A DNA stretch of 64,000 nucleotides from Prochlorococcus sp. AG-347-I06 (GCA_003281605.1 QCBM01000002.1:124001-188000), one strand, 5' to 3'. Shown: positions 27,834-38,018, counted from the first letter of the stretch. Notes: generated from the letters alone by a model not told the origin. Numbers and translations are program-made.

Positions 27834-29642
27834 TTGAAAGGAATTGCTATAGGTCTATCTAATAATTCAAAAGAAATTTTAAAAAGGCTTAAAAAAACAG
27901 AATTTGTAAAAGAGATATATATTGCAGGTTCCTCTAAAGACGATGGAAAGGAAAATGAACTTATTCAAGTACAAAAACCGAGAGAAATCTTACTTAAAAA
28001 ATGGCCTGAGATAGATTTAATAATTTTTATAGGCTCAATTGCTGCATCAATACGCATAATAAATTCTTTTTTAACCTCTAAAGATCAAGATCCAGGTGTA
28101 ATCGTTATAGATAAAAAATGTTCCAAGATAGTTCCCTTAATTGGCTTACATCAATCAAACACGCAAAATATTGCATATCAAATTGCTAATTTACTTGGTG
28201 GCGAAATAATAGAAACTAATAATTCCAATGATCAAAGCTTCTTAAATCTTGATGCATTTGGGAATCAATGGGGTTGGAAAAGATCTGGCAAAATAAAGGA
28301 TTGGTCAAAACTAGTAATTAAACAAGCTAAGAAAGAAGAAATATTTTGCAAACAATTATCTGGTAATAGCTTATGGAAAACTTCAGAATCAGGGGAAATT
28401 ATTAATCAAATTAATAAAAAAGAAATTGAAAAACCAGATTCAACATTTCATGTGACTATATTTAAGAATAATGAAAGAAATTGGCATCCTCCAGTATTGT
28501 GGGTTGGTATTGGATGTGAAAGAAATACAAGCAAAGAATTAATAGCAAATTCTCTAAATACTTTTTTGGAGTCAGGAAATTTATCACAGCAATCAATTGC
28601 GGGATTTGCAACTATTGATATTAAAAAAAATGAGAAAGGAATTTTAGAACTTTCTGAAGAAAAAAACTTACCTATAAAATTTTTTAGTAAAGAAGATCTT
28701 TCAACAATAATTGTTCCAAATCCATCAAATGTCGTACAAAAGGAAATTGGCACACCTTCCGTAGCAGAAGCCTCTTGCTTACTAGCAGCAGGAGAGGAAT
28801 CAAAATTATTAGAAGAAAAAAGAATTTTTAAAAATCAATCTGGGGCAGTAACTATCGCTATCGCAGAATCAAAAAATCAGTATAATCCAACCCATGGCGA
28901 AATACATATTATTGGAAGTGGGCCTGGTGATATCTCCTTCCTAACCAGTAATGCAAAAAAAGCACTTTCAAGATGTACTGCTTGGATCGGATACAAAATG
29001 TATTTAGATTTAATTAAGCCCTTAAAAAGGAGTGACCAAGTTTTAATTGAAAGTAAACTTACTGATGAAAAAGGGAGATGTAGTAAAGCAATTAAACTAG
29101 CGGAAGAAGGAATAAAAGTGGCTTTAATTTCTTCAGGTGAATCTGGATTTTATGGCATGGCTGGTTTACTTTTAGAATTGCTTCAAAAAATAAAAAAAGA
29201 ATATAGACCTTACTTTCAAGTACATCCAGGTATAAGTAGTGTTCAATTAGCGGCTGCGATTAGTGGAGCACCACTAATGAATGACTTTTGTTCAATAAGC
29301 TTAAGCGATAAATTAACTCCATGGCCTTTAATAGAAAAAAGAATTGAAGGAGCTCTAGTAGGTGACTTTGTAATAGCTTTATTTAATCCTCAATCCATTG
29401 AAAGAAATTGGCAGCTAAAAAGTGTAATAAATAGATGTTTACAGTCTAGGCGTGAGGATACTCCAGTTTTAATAGCTAGACAAGTAGGGAGAGAAAATCA
29501 AACCAAAAAATTTTTTACTTTAAACACCATTCCTTTTAAAGAGATTGATATGTTGACGGTCATCATTATTGGCAATTCTCAAACAACTTTAGTTGACGAA
29601 ATATTTCTGACTCCAAGAGGATATTTACAAAATCAAGTTTAG
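27834..29642 (+). CDS. cobJ: Fused CbiG-type hydrolase / precorrin-3B C17-methyltransferase
   Basis: 602 residues with two corrin-ring enzymes in one chain. Residues 1 to about 345 look like CbiG (GFATIDIKKNEKGILE, IGTPSVAEASCLLAAG), which opens the delta-lactone. Residues about 352-602 are CobJ/CbiH, the SAM-dependent C17-methyltransferase, starting at HIIGSGPGDISFLTSNA with the GESGFYGMAGLLLE and FNPQSIERNW motifs. They act in consecutive ring-contraction steps of cobalamin synthesis. The first usable codon is TTG, preceding MKGIAIGLSNNS. Fusion is known in cyanobacteria. It is divergent from psaA. Confidence 0.93.
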   Translation: MKGIAIGLSNNSKEILKRLKKTEFVKEIYIAGSSKDDGKENELIQVQKPREILLKKWPEIDLIIFIGSIAASIRIINSFLTSKDQDPGVIVIDKKCSKIVPLIGLHQSNTQNIAYQIANLLGGEIIETNNSNDQSFLNLDAFGNQWGWKRSGKIKDWSKLVIKQAKKEEIFCKQLSGNSLWKTSESGEIINQINKKEIEKPDSTFHVTIFKNNERNWHPPVLWVGIGCERNTSKELIANSLNTFLESGNLSQQSIAGFATIDIKKNEKGILELSEEKNLPIKFFSKEDLSTIIVPNPSNVVQKEIGTPSVAEASCLLAAGEESKLLEEKRIFKNQSGAVTIAIAESKNQYNPTHGEIHIIGSGPGDISFLTSNAKKALSRCTAWIGYKMYLDLIKPLKRSDQVLIESKLTDEKGRCSKAIKLAEEGIKVALISSGESGFYGMAGLLLELLQKIKKEYRPYFQVHPGISSVQLAAAISGAPLMNDFCSISLSDKLTPWPLIEKRIEGALVGDFVIALFNPQSIERNWQLKSVINRCLQSRREDTPVLIARQVGRENQTKKFFTLNTIPFKEIDMLTVIIIGNSQTTLVDEIFLTPRGYLQNQV

Positions 29643-29732
29643 ATAATTGATAGTTTTATAAATAGAATTTTTTTCTTTGCTTTTTCTTTTTAAAAATACT
29701 AATCTTTGATAATAATGATGTAAGAAAATTAA

Positions 29733-30521
29733 TTGAAAAATATTGGTTTAATTTTGTTTGACATTGATGGGGTAATCCGCAGCGTAGAAAATAGTTACAG
29801 ACTTTCATTAAAAAAAACAGTTTACAAATTTTCCGGATGGGAGCCAAGTTATATAGATATTGATAATGCAAAAAATGAAGGGATCTGGAATAATGATTGG
29901 GATTTAAGTTTAGAACTTATAAAAAGATATATAAAAAAAGAGAACTTAAATCTAAAAGTTCCTCCAAGAAAGGAAATAGTAAAGTGTTTTGAAGAGTTTT
30001 ACTTTGGTGGAGATCCAAATAAAGATAGTAAATATTGGTCTGGTTACATTACCAATGAGGAGTTATTAGTTGATAAAAAGTTTTTTGATTTAATTCAAGG
30101 TAATGGAATAATCTGGGGTTTTGTTAGTGGTGCAGAGTCAGCTTCTGCAAAATTTGTTTTAGAAAAAAGACTTGGACTAAAATCACCACCATTAATATCT
30201 ATGGGAGATGCCCCTGACAAGCCTGATCCTAGAGGTTTTATTAACTTATCAAAAAAGCTGATTGGAGATAAACTTGGCGAATCAAATATTCCCATTGCAT
30301 ATGTAGGAGATACTATTGCAGATATACATACAGTTATAAACGCTAGAAAGGAAATACCATCTCAGAAATTCATAAGTATAGGAATAGCTCCACCTCATTT
30401 ACATTTAAATTCACGATTAAAAGAACGTAATTCTTACGAAACAAATCTAAGAAATGCAGGCGCTGACTTGATTTTAAATTCTATTTATGACCTTAAAGAT
30501 ATTAATCTTGACTTATTTTAA
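29733..30521 (+). CDS. HAD-superfamily hydrolase (TIGR01548-like)
   Basis: 262 residues, TTG start. HAD motif I is FDIDGVI near residue 9 with the nucleophile and acid/base aspartates. A cap domain follows, then GFVSGAESASAKFVLEKRLGL and DKPDPRGFI (the motif III lysine), and motif IV AYVGDTIADIH. It resembles the subfamily IA HAD proteins of cyanobacteria and plants, whose substrate is unsettled. It is probably a small-molecule phosphatase. It ends 35 bases from the convergent tRNA-Ser gene. Confidence 0.85.
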   Translation: MKNIGLILFDIDGVIRSVENSYRLSLKKTVYKFSGWEPSYIDIDNAKNEGIWNNDWDLSLELIKRYIKKENLNLKVPPRKEIVKCFEEFYFGGDPNKDSKYWSGYITNEELLVDKKFFDLIQGNGIIWGFVSGAESASAKFVLEKRLGLKSPPLISMGDAPDKPDPRGFINLSKKLIGDKLGESNIPIAYVGDTIADIHTVINARKEIPSQKFISIGIAPPHLHLNSRLKERNSYETNLRNAGADLILNSIYDLKDINLDLF

Positions 30522-30556
30522 AACAAATATTAATTAAAAATTTTCTAAATAAATCA

Positions 30557-30645
30557 CGGAGAGGGAGGGATTCGAACCCTCGACAAAAGTTACCTCCTGT
30601 AACTCCTTAGCAGGGAGCCGCTTTCAACCACTCAGCCACCTCTCC
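30557..30645 (-). tRNA. tRNA-Ser(GCU)
   Basis: An 89-base class II tRNA. The acceptor stem GGAGAGG pairs with CCTCTCC, the anticodon loop CTGCTAA gives GCT, there is a long variable arm, and the T-loop is GGTTCGAATCC. The discriminator base is G and no CCA is encoded. It reads AGC/AGU codons. Confidence 0.95.
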
Positions 30646-30706
30646 AGCTCCTATACATTATCAATTTTTCTGCAAACATTCAAAATTTTTTATTTAATCG
30701 AAATGT

Positions 30707-31906
30707 CTAATCTACTTGAACTTTCGGCAATCTATTTTTAAAAGAACAAAGAATTTCCCAGGGAATAGTATTAGATTTTCTTGACCATTCAAGAGGAGAG
30801 ATTGTTTTATCTCCATCAGAACCTAGTAATACCATGGTACTACCAACTTTAATTTCATTAGAATTTGTTATGTCTACCATCATTTGGTCCATAGTTATAG
30901 ATCCAACTTGAGGATAAAATTTATTATTATGAATAACGTTAATCTTGCCTGAAAGATTTCTTGGTACACCATCTGCATAACCAATATTTAATACAGCTAA
31001 CTTAGTTTTTCTATGACTTACAAATTTGCCTCCGTAACTTACACTTACCCCTTTATCAATAGTTCTTATAAAAGCTACTTTGACCTTCAAAGATAAAGCT
31101 GGTTTAAGTAATAAATTTTTATCTATTTTAGCTAGAGGACTGTATCCATACATAGAAAGCCCAACACGTACCATGTGAAAATGAAAATCTTTGCTAAGAA
31201 GCATTCCCGCTGAATTAGCCAAATGAATCTTAATTTTATTATTTCTATCAAGATTAATTTGCTTTAATAATTCATTGAACTTCAGTCTTTGTGATTGTGT
31301 AATACTTTGAGAATCTAATGCGTTATTTTCATCTGCAGATGATAAGTGACTATATATTCCTTCTATTGAAATATTCTCAAAAGATTTTATTTTTTCAAAT
31401 TGCTGAACAAATTTTTTGGATTCAAATCCTAATCTTGACATTCCAGTATCAACCTTAAGATGTAAAGAAAACTTTAACCCAAAGTGCTTCCCAATATTAT
31501 TGCAAACTAAACACTCTCTTATACTACTTATGGTTGGCATAAGGTCATTTTTAAAGGATATTATTAAATCTCTTTTTGTATATAGATTTCCGAGAATAAG
31601 AATTGGTTTTTTAACTCCAAAATAACGTAGCTTAATCCCTTCTTCTAAAGTTGCAACGCCTAATTCCGAGGCTCCGCCTTTAATAGCGTAGTCAGATACT
31701 ACTTTCGCATCATGTCCATATCCATCAGCTTTGACAACCGCCATAAATTGACAATTTTTTCTTAATTTTGTTCTTAATTGCCTTACATTTGTCTCTAATG
31801 CTTTGCCTTTAACTTCAATCCATGCCCTTTGTTTTGGATCTAAATCTGGTTTAAAAATTGAATATTTATCAAAATTAAATTCCTGGTTAGATTTCCGAAT
31901 TTGCAT
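30707..31906 (-). CDS. alr: Alanine racemase
   Basis: 399 residues, PLP-dependent enzyme supplying D-alanine for peptidoglycan. The PLP lysine is Lys59 in FMAVVKADGYGHDA. The barrel includes LKVDTGMSRLGF and MVRVGLSMYGYSP, and the C-terminal domain carries the catalytic tyrosine in VSVSYGGKF and GSITMDQMMVDITN. The first 20 residues extend beyond the core. It is divergent from the HNH gene with 68 bases between the preferred starts. Confidence 0.95.
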   Translation of the reverse strand: MQIRKSNQEFNFDKYSIFKPDLDPKQRAWIEVKGKALETNVRQLRTKLRKNCQFMAVVKADGYGHDAKVVSDYAIKGGASELGVATLEEGIKLRYFGVKKPILILGNLYTKRDLIISFKNDLMPTISSIRECLVCNNIGKHFGLKFSLHLKVDTGMSRLGFESKKFVQQFEKIKSFENISIEGIYSHLSSADENNALDSQSITQSQRLKFNELLKQINLDRNNKIKIHLANSAGMLLSKDFHFHMVRVGLSMYGYSPLAKIDKNLLLKPALSLKVKVAFIRTIDKGVSVSYGGKFVSHRKTKLAVLNIGYADGVPRNLSGKINVIHNNKFYPQVGSITMDQMMVDITNSNEIKVGSTMVLLGSDGDKTISPLEWSRKSNTIPWEILCSFKNRLPKVQVD

Positions 31907-31974
31907 TAACTTTGCACAATTATATGCGCTTATTGAAATATACAGTTAGCATGACATGTAAATTGTATTTTGGC

Positions 31975-32481
31975 ATGGGCCAGACTCTAGTTTTAAATGC
32001 ATCTTATGAACCTTTAAACATCACTTCCTGGCGAAGAGCAGTAATTTTGATGATTAAAGGTAAAGCTGAAAGCTTAGAGGAAGATAAATCATATTCAATA
32101 CATTGTGGCAGAAAATTGCCTACAGTTATAAGACTTCGTTACTACGTGAAGGTCCCTTTTAGAGAAGTTTCTTTAACAAGAAAAAATATTCTTCTAAGAG
32201 ATAATAATGCTTGCCAGTACTGTAACTATAGGGGTAGTGACCTATCAATAGATCATGTTTTACCGAGAAGTAGAGGTGGAACAGATAACTGGGAAAATGT
32301 TACAACAGCATGTCTAAGATGCAATGTACAAAAAGGTAACCGAACTCCAGAAGAGGCAAATATGCCCTTAAAACGTAAGCCTTATCGTCCATTAAGTAAT
32401 CTAAATTTTGAAGCTACAAGACAAATTGACTCTGGCAAGCATAAAGAATGGAGTAAATACGTAATAGGGGTTGCAATCTAA
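31975..32481 (+). CDS. HNH endonuclease family protein
   Basis: 168 residues from the preferred ATG, giving MGQTLVLNASYEPLNITSWRR, the standard beginning of this cyanobacterial family. In-frame ATGs from 31912 would add 21 unconserved residues. The HNH core is CQYCNYRGSDLSIDHVLPRSRGGTDNWENVTTACLRCN split over residues about 80-120, with paired CxxC zinc motifs and the catalytic DH. It is a probable DNA nuclease, possibly in repair or recombination, with no partner gene nearby. It converges with prfA with a 10-base gap. Confidence 0.88.
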   Translation: MGQTLVLNASYEPLNITSWRRAVILMIKGKAESLEEDKSYSIHCGRKLPTVIRLRYYVKVPFREVSLTRKNILLRDNNACQYCNYRGSDLSIDHVLPRSRGGTDNWENVTTACLRCNVQKGNRTPEEANMPLKRKPYRPLSNLNFEATRQIDSGKHKEWSKYVIGVAI

Positions 32482-32491
32482 TAAAAAAATC

Positions 32492-33586
32492 TTAATTTAC
32501 TTCTTTATTAAAATCTTCCATCATTCTTTTTTGTTCTTGCGCTATGCATGCAGTAATCACTTCTTCTAATTGACCCGCAAGAATTGGCTCAAGAGAAAAA
32601 TTGGAACCTAACCTATGGTCAGTTGTCCTGTTATCTTTAAAATTATAAGTTCTGATTTTTTCACTTCTATCGCCTGTTCCAACCTGGGAAAGCCTTTGTG
32701 ATCTCTCTTTTGCATTGGCTTCTTTTAATTGAATTTCATATAATTTAGCTCTTAAAATTTCCATTGCTCGTTCGCGATTTTGCAATTGTGATCTCTCTTG
32801 AGTACAAAAAACCCTTATTCCTGTAGGCTTGTGGAGAAGATCAATAGCTGTCTCTACCTTATTAACATTTTGTCCCCCTGCACCTCCTGATCTTGCTGTT
32901 CCAACCTCTAAATCTGTTGGATCAATTTTAACTTCAACAGGATCAGCCTCAGGCATAACGGCAACAGTAGCAGTAGAGGTGTGGACTCTACCTTGAGATT
33001 CAGTAGCTGGAACTCTTTGGACTCTATGTACACCGGCCTCAAATTTAAGTTGACTATATACAGAATCTCCCTTAACGGAGATAACTAACTCCTTAAATCC
33101 ACCCATATCTGACTCAGAAGCACTAACAGGTTTTACAGACCATCCAATTTTTTGTCCATACCTTTCATACATTCTTGCTAAATCACCCGCCCAGATGCAA
33201 GCCTCGTTACCTCCAGCACCGGCTCTGATTTCTAACATTACACTTCTCTCATCTCTTGGGTCTTTTGGCAATAAGGCGATTGTTGTTTTTTGAATCAGTT
33301 CAATCTTAGATTCCTCTAGAATTATTAACTCCTCATTTATCAAAGATTCCATTTCTTTATCATTTTTATTCTCTTTTAGTAGATTTTTTGAATCTTCAAT
33401 TTCTTTATCAGTATCAAGCAACTTATTAAAATCAATCACCAAAGGTTCCAATTTTGATCTTTCTCTTGCTATTGATTCTAATTTTTTTGGATCATTAGCA
33501 ATATCAGGATCTGCAAGTTGCACTTCCAAATTTTCAAAACTTTCTGAAGCAGTTTTCAACCTTGCAATTAATGTTGAGTATTCCAA
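32492..33586 (-). CDS. prfA: Peptide chain release factor 1
   Basis: 364 residues, reads UAA/UAG stops. The stop-codon recognition PAT is in [10 protein letters not shown]. The catalytic GGQ is in [15 protein letters not shown]; its glutamine would be a methylation target. It is the last gene of the long ribosomal superoperon, 27 bases after rpmE. Confidence 0.97.
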   Translation of the reverse strand: MEYSTLIARLKTASESFENLEVQLADPDIANDPKKLESIARERSKLEPLVIDFNKLLDTDKEIEDSKNLLKENKNDKEMESLINEELIILEESKIELIQKTTIALLPKDPRDERSVMLEIRAGAGGNEACIWAGDLARMYERYGQKIGWSVKPVSASESDMGGFKELVISVKGDSVYSQLKFEAGVHRVQRVPATESQGRVHTSTATVAVMPEADPVEVKIDPTDLEVGTARSGGAGGQNVNKVETAIDLLHKPTGIRVFCTQERSQLQNRERAMEILRAKLYEIQLKEANAKERSQRLSQVGTGDRSEKIRTYNFKDNRTTDHRLGSNFSLEPILAGQLEEVITACIAQEQKRMMEDFNKEVN

Positions 33587-33613
33587 TTGAAATTGTGCTT
33601 AATTTTGAAAATT

Positions 33614-33874
33614 TTATTTTTTAGAATCTTTTTCTTCTTTTTGATCTTTTGATGAGGCTGAATTAGCTGAACCCATTCCATATTTTTTCATAAACCTATC
33701 AACCCTTCCTTCCGTATCAAGAATCTTTTGAGTTCCAGTGAAGAAGGGATGATTACCACTCCAAACATCAACATGTAATTCAGGCTGCGTGGAACCAGTA
33801 GTCATTACAACTTCTCCATTACAAATAACTTTTGCATCTGGATACCATTTTGGGTGTATTTCTGATTTTGGCAT
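33614..33874 (-). CDS. rpmE: 50S ribosomal protein L31, zinc-free type
   Basis: 86 residues beginning MPKSEIHPKWYPDAKV. Only one cysteine is present, so the four-cysteine zinc site of the C+ form of L31 is absent, and this is the C- type. The C-terminal extension is Lys/Glu/Asp-rich (SSKDQKEEKDSKK). It lies 13 bases after rpsI in the superoperon. Confidence 0.95.
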   Translation of the reverse strand: MPKSEIHPKWYPDAKVICNGEVVMTTGSTQPELHVDVWSGNHPFFTGTQKILDTEGRVDRFMKKYGMGSANSASSKDQKEEKDSKK

Positions 33875-33887
33875 AATTTAAATTCCT

Positions 33888-34298
33888 TTAACGTTTAGAG
33901 AATTGAGGGGCTTTTCTTGCTTTTTTAAGACCATATTTTCTTCTTTCCTTAGCTCTAGGATCTCTACTGAGATGGCCTTCCGTTTTTAGCGGTTTCCTAT
34001 TGTCAGGAGATAATTCGCAAAGTGCTCGAGCTGCACCTTGCTTAATAGCGTCTGCTTGACCAGTCAATCCACCACCAAAAACATTTACAAAAATATCATA
34101 AGAATTTTCAAGGCCTAATGTTTGCAAAGGGGCTTTTATTGAATTTAAGTGCAGAGGATTAAAATTTAAGTAATCATCTCCAGCACGACCATTAATTTTT
34201 ATTAGTCCATTTCCTGGAATCAAGCGAACTCTAGCTACTGAAGTTTTTCTTCTTCCAGTTCCCCAATACACAGCTTTGTTTTTTATTTGACTATTCAT
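33888..34298 (-). CDS. rpsI: 30S ribosomal protein S9
   Basis: 136 residues. It has [19 protein letters not shown] at the start and a basic [18 protein letters not shown] tail whose last residues reach the P-site tRNA. It follows rplM by 9 bases, the universal L13-S9 pair. Confidence 0.97.
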   Translation of the reverse strand: MNSQIKNKAVYWGTGRRKTSVARVRLIPGNGLIKINGRAGDDYLNFNPLHLNSIKAPLQTLGLENSYDIFVNVFGGGLTGQADAIKQGAARALCELSPDNRKPLKTEGHLSRDPRAKERRKYGLKKARKAPQFSKR

Positions 34299-34307
34299 TT
34301 TGATAAA

Positions 34308-34739
34308 TTAACTATTTAATAATACAGGATTCTGAGCAGCATGAGGATGATCAGCACCTTTATAAACTTTTAGTTTTTTAAATTGCTGTCTTCCTAAAGA
34401 GTTATGAGGCAGCATGCCCTTAACAGCTTGCTCGATAATTCTTTCAGGAATTCTTTCTTGTAAAGACTCAAATTTTTCAATTTTCATTCCTCCTGGCCTT
34501 CCAGAATGTCTCCTGTACAATTTTTGCGATGCTTTTTTACCTGTTACCTCAACTTTCTCTGCATTTACTACAATGACAAAATCTCCAGTATCTAGATGAG
34601 GTGTAAATGTTGGTTTGTTCTTACCTCTCAATACAGTTGCAATTTCTGTAGCAAGTCTACCAAGTGTCTTATCTTTTGCGTCAACTAAAAACCAATTTCT
34701 TTCAATTGTTTCTAAAGATGGAGTAATTGTTTTATTCAT
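34308..34739 (-). CDS. rplM: 50S ribosomal protein L13
   Basis: 143 residues, with [19 protein letters not shown] and the [16 protein letters not shown] core, ending in [10 protein letters not shown]. It is an early 50S assembly protein. The spacer to truA (113 bases) is long for this cluster and may contain an internal promoter. Confidence 0.97.
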   Translation of the reverse strand: MNKTITPSLETIERNWFLVDAKDKTLGRLATEIATVLRGKNKPTFTPHLDTGDFVIVVNAEKVEVTGKKASQKLYRRHSGRPGGMKIEKFESLQERIPERIIEQAVKGMLPHNSLGRQQFKKLKVYKGADHPHAAQNPVLLNS

Positions 34740-34852
34740 TTACCAAATTTTTGTAAAAAAAATTTAAATTAGTCTTAAATTCTACCTTATTGAAGGAATA
34801 TTAAACAACAGTTTTGAATGATTTACAAAAAAATTTGCTTAATTAAACCTAA

Positions 34853-35659
34853 TTAAGAAAAACCCTTAATTAAAAATACAGGGAAAAAATCATTGTTATT
34901 AATCTTTTTAAAAACATTTTCTTCATAAACAGCATTTACAAAACATAATCCTTTAGCTGGAGCAGATTCTTTAACATCATTTTTCTTTTTGTTTACCCAT
35001 CTATCTGTAAAAATTTCTGGCGATATTTTGTTTTCTCCAACTAAAACTAGTTGACCAATAATTAAGCGGACCATTCCATATAGAAAACCAGTAGCTTTAA
35101 TATCAACAAAAATCAAATCTTCTACTCTTTTAATATCTATTTTTTTTATTTTTGTAATTGAGTTTGTTCTATTACTGCCACTTTTCTGAAAAGCAAAAAA
35201 ATCATGTTCTCCTATCATTTTCCTTGATGCATTTAACATTAAAGCTTCATCTAATACTTTTTGATATCTATGCCATGACCAATTATTGATGAATAAGTTT
35301 GGGAATTTACTGTTATTAATGACATATCGATAGTGTCTATACATCGCTGAATAACACGCATGCCAGCTATCTTTTACCTCAACTGATTCCAAGATCCTAA
35401 TTGATGAGGGTAAAAGACTATTTAAGACATCAGAATAACTATTTCCTGGAACAACACAATCCACATCAAAGTGTACTACTTGACCTGATGCATGAACCCC
35501 AGCATCAGTCCTCCCTGCTGCAAAAGTCTTTACTGTATGGTTTGTAATCTTTAAGAGAGCTCTGTCTAAAATTTCTTGAACAGTAGTTGCATTTTTTTGT
35601 TTTTGCCAACCTGAATAATGAGATCCATCATATTGGACTAGTAAAGCTACCCTTTTCAA
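34853..35659 (-). CDS. truA: tRNA pseudouridine synthase A
   Basis: 268 residues, modifies U38-U40 in tRNA anticodon arms. The catalytic aspartate is in AAGRTDAGVHASGQV near residue 52. YDGSHYSGWQKQ opens the chain and FLYGMVRLIIGQLV is the C-terminal motif. Placement between rplQ and rplM is the common bacterial order. It follows rplQ by 39 bases. Confidence 0.96.
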   Translation of the reverse strand: MKRVALLVQYDGSHYSGWQKQKNATTVQEILDRALLKITNHTVKTFAAGRTDAGVHASGQVVHFDVDCVVPGNSYSDVLNSLLPSSIRILESVEVKDSWHACYSAMYRHYRYVINNSKFPNLFINNWSWHRYQKVLDEALMLNASRKMIGEHDFFAFQKSGSNRTNSITKIKKIDIKRVEDLIFVDIKATGFLYGMVRLIIGQLVLVGENKISPEIFTDRWVNKKKNDVKESAPAKGLCFVNAVYEENVFKKINNNDFFPVFLIKGFS

Positions 35660-35698
35660 CAGTTATTTTTTTAGTAAAAGCTCCTTTAATTAACTAAC

Positions 35699-36049
35699 TT
35701 AAACAAGCTCGATTATGGCCATTTGAGCGTTATCACCTTTTCTAGCTACAGTTCTGACAATGCGTGTATAACCACCATTTCTATCTCCATATCTTTCCTT
35801 TGCTTTTTCAAATAATGAATGAACTAATTTTTTATCATAAATGTATCCAATAGCCCTTCTCCTAGAAGCTAAACTTCCCTCTTTGGCTAGTGAAATCATT
35901 CTTTCAGCTTCATTTCTTAAAGCTTTTGCTCTAGCTTTTGTAGTCGTTACTCTACCTTCTCTAATTAATTGTGTAGTTAAACCTCTTAGAAGTGCTTTCC
36001 TCTGATCAGCAGGTTTACTTAGTAATGGAATTCTAAGTTGGTGTCTCAT
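35699..36049 (-). CDS. rplQ: 50S ribosomal protein L17
   Basis: 116 residues, with [24 protein letters not shown] and [19 protein letters not shown]. It lines the exit-tunnel region of the 50S. It lies 14 bases after rpoA, as usual. Confidence 0.97.
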   Translation of the reverse strand: MRHQLRIPLLSKPADQRKALLRGLTTQLIREGRVTTTKARAKALRNEAERMISLAKEGSLASRRRAIGYIYDKKLVHSLFEKAKERYGDRNGGYTRIVRTVARKGDNAQMAIIELV

Positions 36050-36063
36050 AATCTTAAAAATTG

Positions 36064-37002
36064 TTAAACAGATGTTCTGCTTTGTGGAATAGAAATGCCT
36101 ATCCGCTCAAGAGCTTCAATCACCTCATCTGCAGATTTAGAGCCAAAGTTCTTAATTTCAAGAAGATCTTCATAGCTGAAGCCCATTAAATCCGAAACTG
36201 AGTTAACTTGCGCCCGTTTTAAACAATTATATGCTCTAACGGACAAGTTTAGTTCCTCGAGAGGAATTTGAGCTTCAGGAGATGGTTCAGGTTCTTCAGG
36301 TATTTCTTCAACCATTGTGACAGTAGCAAGGGGTTGGAAGAGTTCTATTAATTGATTTGCAGCTTCAGCAATAGCATCGTCAGGACTAGTTGAGCCATCT
36401 GTTACTACCTCCATTTTTAATCTTTCTCTTCCCGTTCCGCCTTCTGCTACAGCAGTTTCATCAATCGTAAAGTTCACTCTCTTCACCGGCATAAATACAG
36501 CATCTATTTGAAGCAAATCAATAGCAGTTGTCTCTTCACTCTTTCGGTCGACGGGTCTATATCCAACACCTCTTTCAACATGGATTTCCAACTCTAAGTT
36601 ATGACCCTCCTGAATAGTCGCAATCGGTTTTTCGCCATCAACAATTTCAACTTGAGAGGAGAATTGAATGTCATTAGCCTTCACCTCCATTGGACCACTA
36701 GCTACTAACCTCCCGATTTCGAGCTCTGGATTAGTGCTATTTATTGATAGTTGCTTGCAATTAAGAAGAATATCTAAAACGTCTTCTCTAACTCCAGGAA
36801 TAGTGGCGTATTCATGATTAATTCCTGCTATTCTTACAGCAGTAACTGCGCTCCCTTCAAGTCCTCCCATAAGGACTCTTCTAAGAGAATTACCCAAAGT
36901 TGTAGCTTGTCCCCTTTCTAGAGGGCCAATTAAAAAAGTTCCTGTTTGGGAGCGATCATCTGCTATTTGATGGTCGATTCTGTCAATCTGGTATTGCAAC
37001 AC
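36064..37002 (-). CDS. rpoA: RNA polymerase alpha subunit
   Basis: 312 residues. The N-terminal dimerisation domain has [18 protein letters not shown] linker rich in Glu and Pro (about 230-245) follows, then the C-terminal domain ([42 protein letters not shown]) that binds UP elements and activators. It sits between rpsK and rplQ. A C9A8 homopolymer (minus-strand reading) lies 22-38 bases before its ATG. Confidence 0.98.
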   Translation of the reverse strand: MLQYQIDRIDHQIADDRSQTGTFLIGPLERGQATTLGNSLRRVLMGGLEGSAVTAVRIAGINHEYATIPGVREDVLDILLNCKQLSINSTNPELEIGRLVASGPMEVKANDIQFSSQVEIVDGEKPIATIQEGHNLELEIHVERGVGYRPVDRKSEETTAIDLLQIDAVFMPVKRVNFTIDETAVAEGGTGRERLKMEVVTDGSTSPDDAIAEAANQLIELFQPLATVTMVEEIPEEPEPSPEAQIPLEELNLSVRAYNCLKRAQVNSVSDLMGFSYEDLLEIKNFGSKSADEVIEALERIGISIPQSRTSV

Positions 37003-37023
37003 GGAAAATAATGAGGTTAAGAG

Positions 37024-37040
37024 TTTTTTTTGGGGGGGGG
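37024..37040 (-). repeat. Homopolymer T8G9 / C9A8 in the rpsK-rpoA spacer
   Basis: Eight T followed by nine G on the plus strand, or C9A8 in the rpoA leader mRNA. A nine-base G/C run stands out in this AT-rich sequence. Length changes here could alter the rpoA leader. It is also a classic place for sequencing error. Confidence 0.7.
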
Positions 37041-37057
37041 TTGAGAATGGTTAAGAT

Positions 37058-37450
37058 CTAAACGCGTCTCCGTTTAGGTCTTCTACATCCATTATGAGGT
37101 AATGGAGTTACATCTCTTATTAGAGTTATTTCTAATCCGGCCACTTGTAAAGCTCTTATGGCCGTTTCCCTACCTGCGCCGGGCCCTCTAACTAGTACTT
37201 CTATTTGTCTCATACCTTGATCAAGTGCTCTTCTAGCTGCAGCTTCGGCAGCTGTTTGAGCAGCAAATGGCGTACCTTTCCTAGCGCCTTTGAATCCACT
37301 TGCGCCCGCAGAAGACCAAGAAATTACATGACCAGAGGTGTCAGTAATTGAGACGATAGTATTATTAAATGTGCTTTGGATATGTACCACACCATTAGGT
37401 ACATTACGTTTAGATTTCTTTGAACCTGTTTTTTTGACTGTAGCTGGCAT
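37058..37450 (-). CDS. rpsK: 30S ribosomal protein S11
   Basis: 130 residues, with [30 protein letters not shown] split across the first third and the conserved [18 protein letters not shown] end. It is a platform protein of the 30S. It follows rpsM by 44 bases. Confidence 0.98.
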   Translation of the reverse strand: MPATVKKTGSKKSKRNVPNGVVHIQSTFNNTIVSITDTSGHVISWSSAGASGFKGARKGTPFAAQTAAEAAARRALDQGMRQIEVLVRGPGAGRETAIRALQVAGLEITLIRDVTPLPHNGCRRPKRRRV

Positions 37451-37494
37451 GATTTTTTAAGTTAATACTTCAATTTGTAAATAGATTTAGTTAC

Positions 37495-37860
37495 TTATTT
37501 TTTCCTTCCAGCAACTGTTTTCCTAGAACCCCGTCTTGTTCTTGCATTGGTTCTAGTTCTTTGACCCCTTACTGGAAGACTCATTCTATGTCTTCTTCCT
37601 CTTACACACCCTATATCTTGTAGACGTTTTAAAGCCATTCCCTCTTTTCTTCTCAAATCCCCTTCTAAGGTGAATTCTTCTGTGGCACCTCTTAGTTTTT
37701 GCACATCAGAATCTGAAAGGTCTTTGACACGAGTATCGGGGTTTACGCCCGTATTAGCAAGAATTAGCTTTGATCTAGTTAAACCAATTCCATAGACGTA
37801 TGTAAGTGCAATTTCAATTCGCTTTTCGCGAGGTATGTCAATTCCTGCAATCCTGGCCAC
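37495..37860 (-). CDS. rpsM: 30S ribosomal protein S13
   Basis: 121 residues: [26 protein letters not shown], then a basic tail with [24 protein letters not shown]. It contacts the P-site tRNA and the B1 intersubunit bridges. It lies 41 bases after rpmJ. Confidence 0.98.
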   Translation of the reverse strand: MARIAGIDIPREKRIEIALTYVYGIGLTRSKLILANTGVNPDTRVKDLSDSDVQKLRGATEEFTLEGDLRRKEGMALKRLQDIGCVRGRRHRMSLPVRGQRTRTNARTRRGSRKTVAGRKK

Positions 37861-37901
37861 GTGTTTTGAATAAGTAAAAGTTTGAATTTGAGGGTTGAAA
37901 T

Positions 37902-38018
37902 TTAACCCTGACGCTGTTTATTGCGAGGTCTTTTCTTGTTAATAACATAGATTTTACCTCTTCTCCTCACGATCTGATCGTCAGGACTAATTTTTTTGAC
38001 TGAAGATCGGACCTTCAT
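37902..38018 (-). CDS. rpmJ: 50S ribosomal protein L36, zinc-free type
   Basis: A 38-residue gene starting [20 protein letters not shown] and ending [11 protein letters not shown]. The basic pattern is clearly L36, but the C-C-C-H zinc ribbon of the usual bacterial form is entirely missing (no cysteine or histidine). It lies between adk and rpsM, the standard position. Confidence 0.95.
   Translation of the reverse strand: MKVRSSVKKISPDDQIVRRRGKIYVINKKRPRNKQRQG

Noticed and set aside
29656-29871. 71-codon minus-strand frame over the start of the HAD gene
   Set aside because: It is antisense to conserved HAD coding sequence and its translation is Cys/Phe/Lys-rich without family features.
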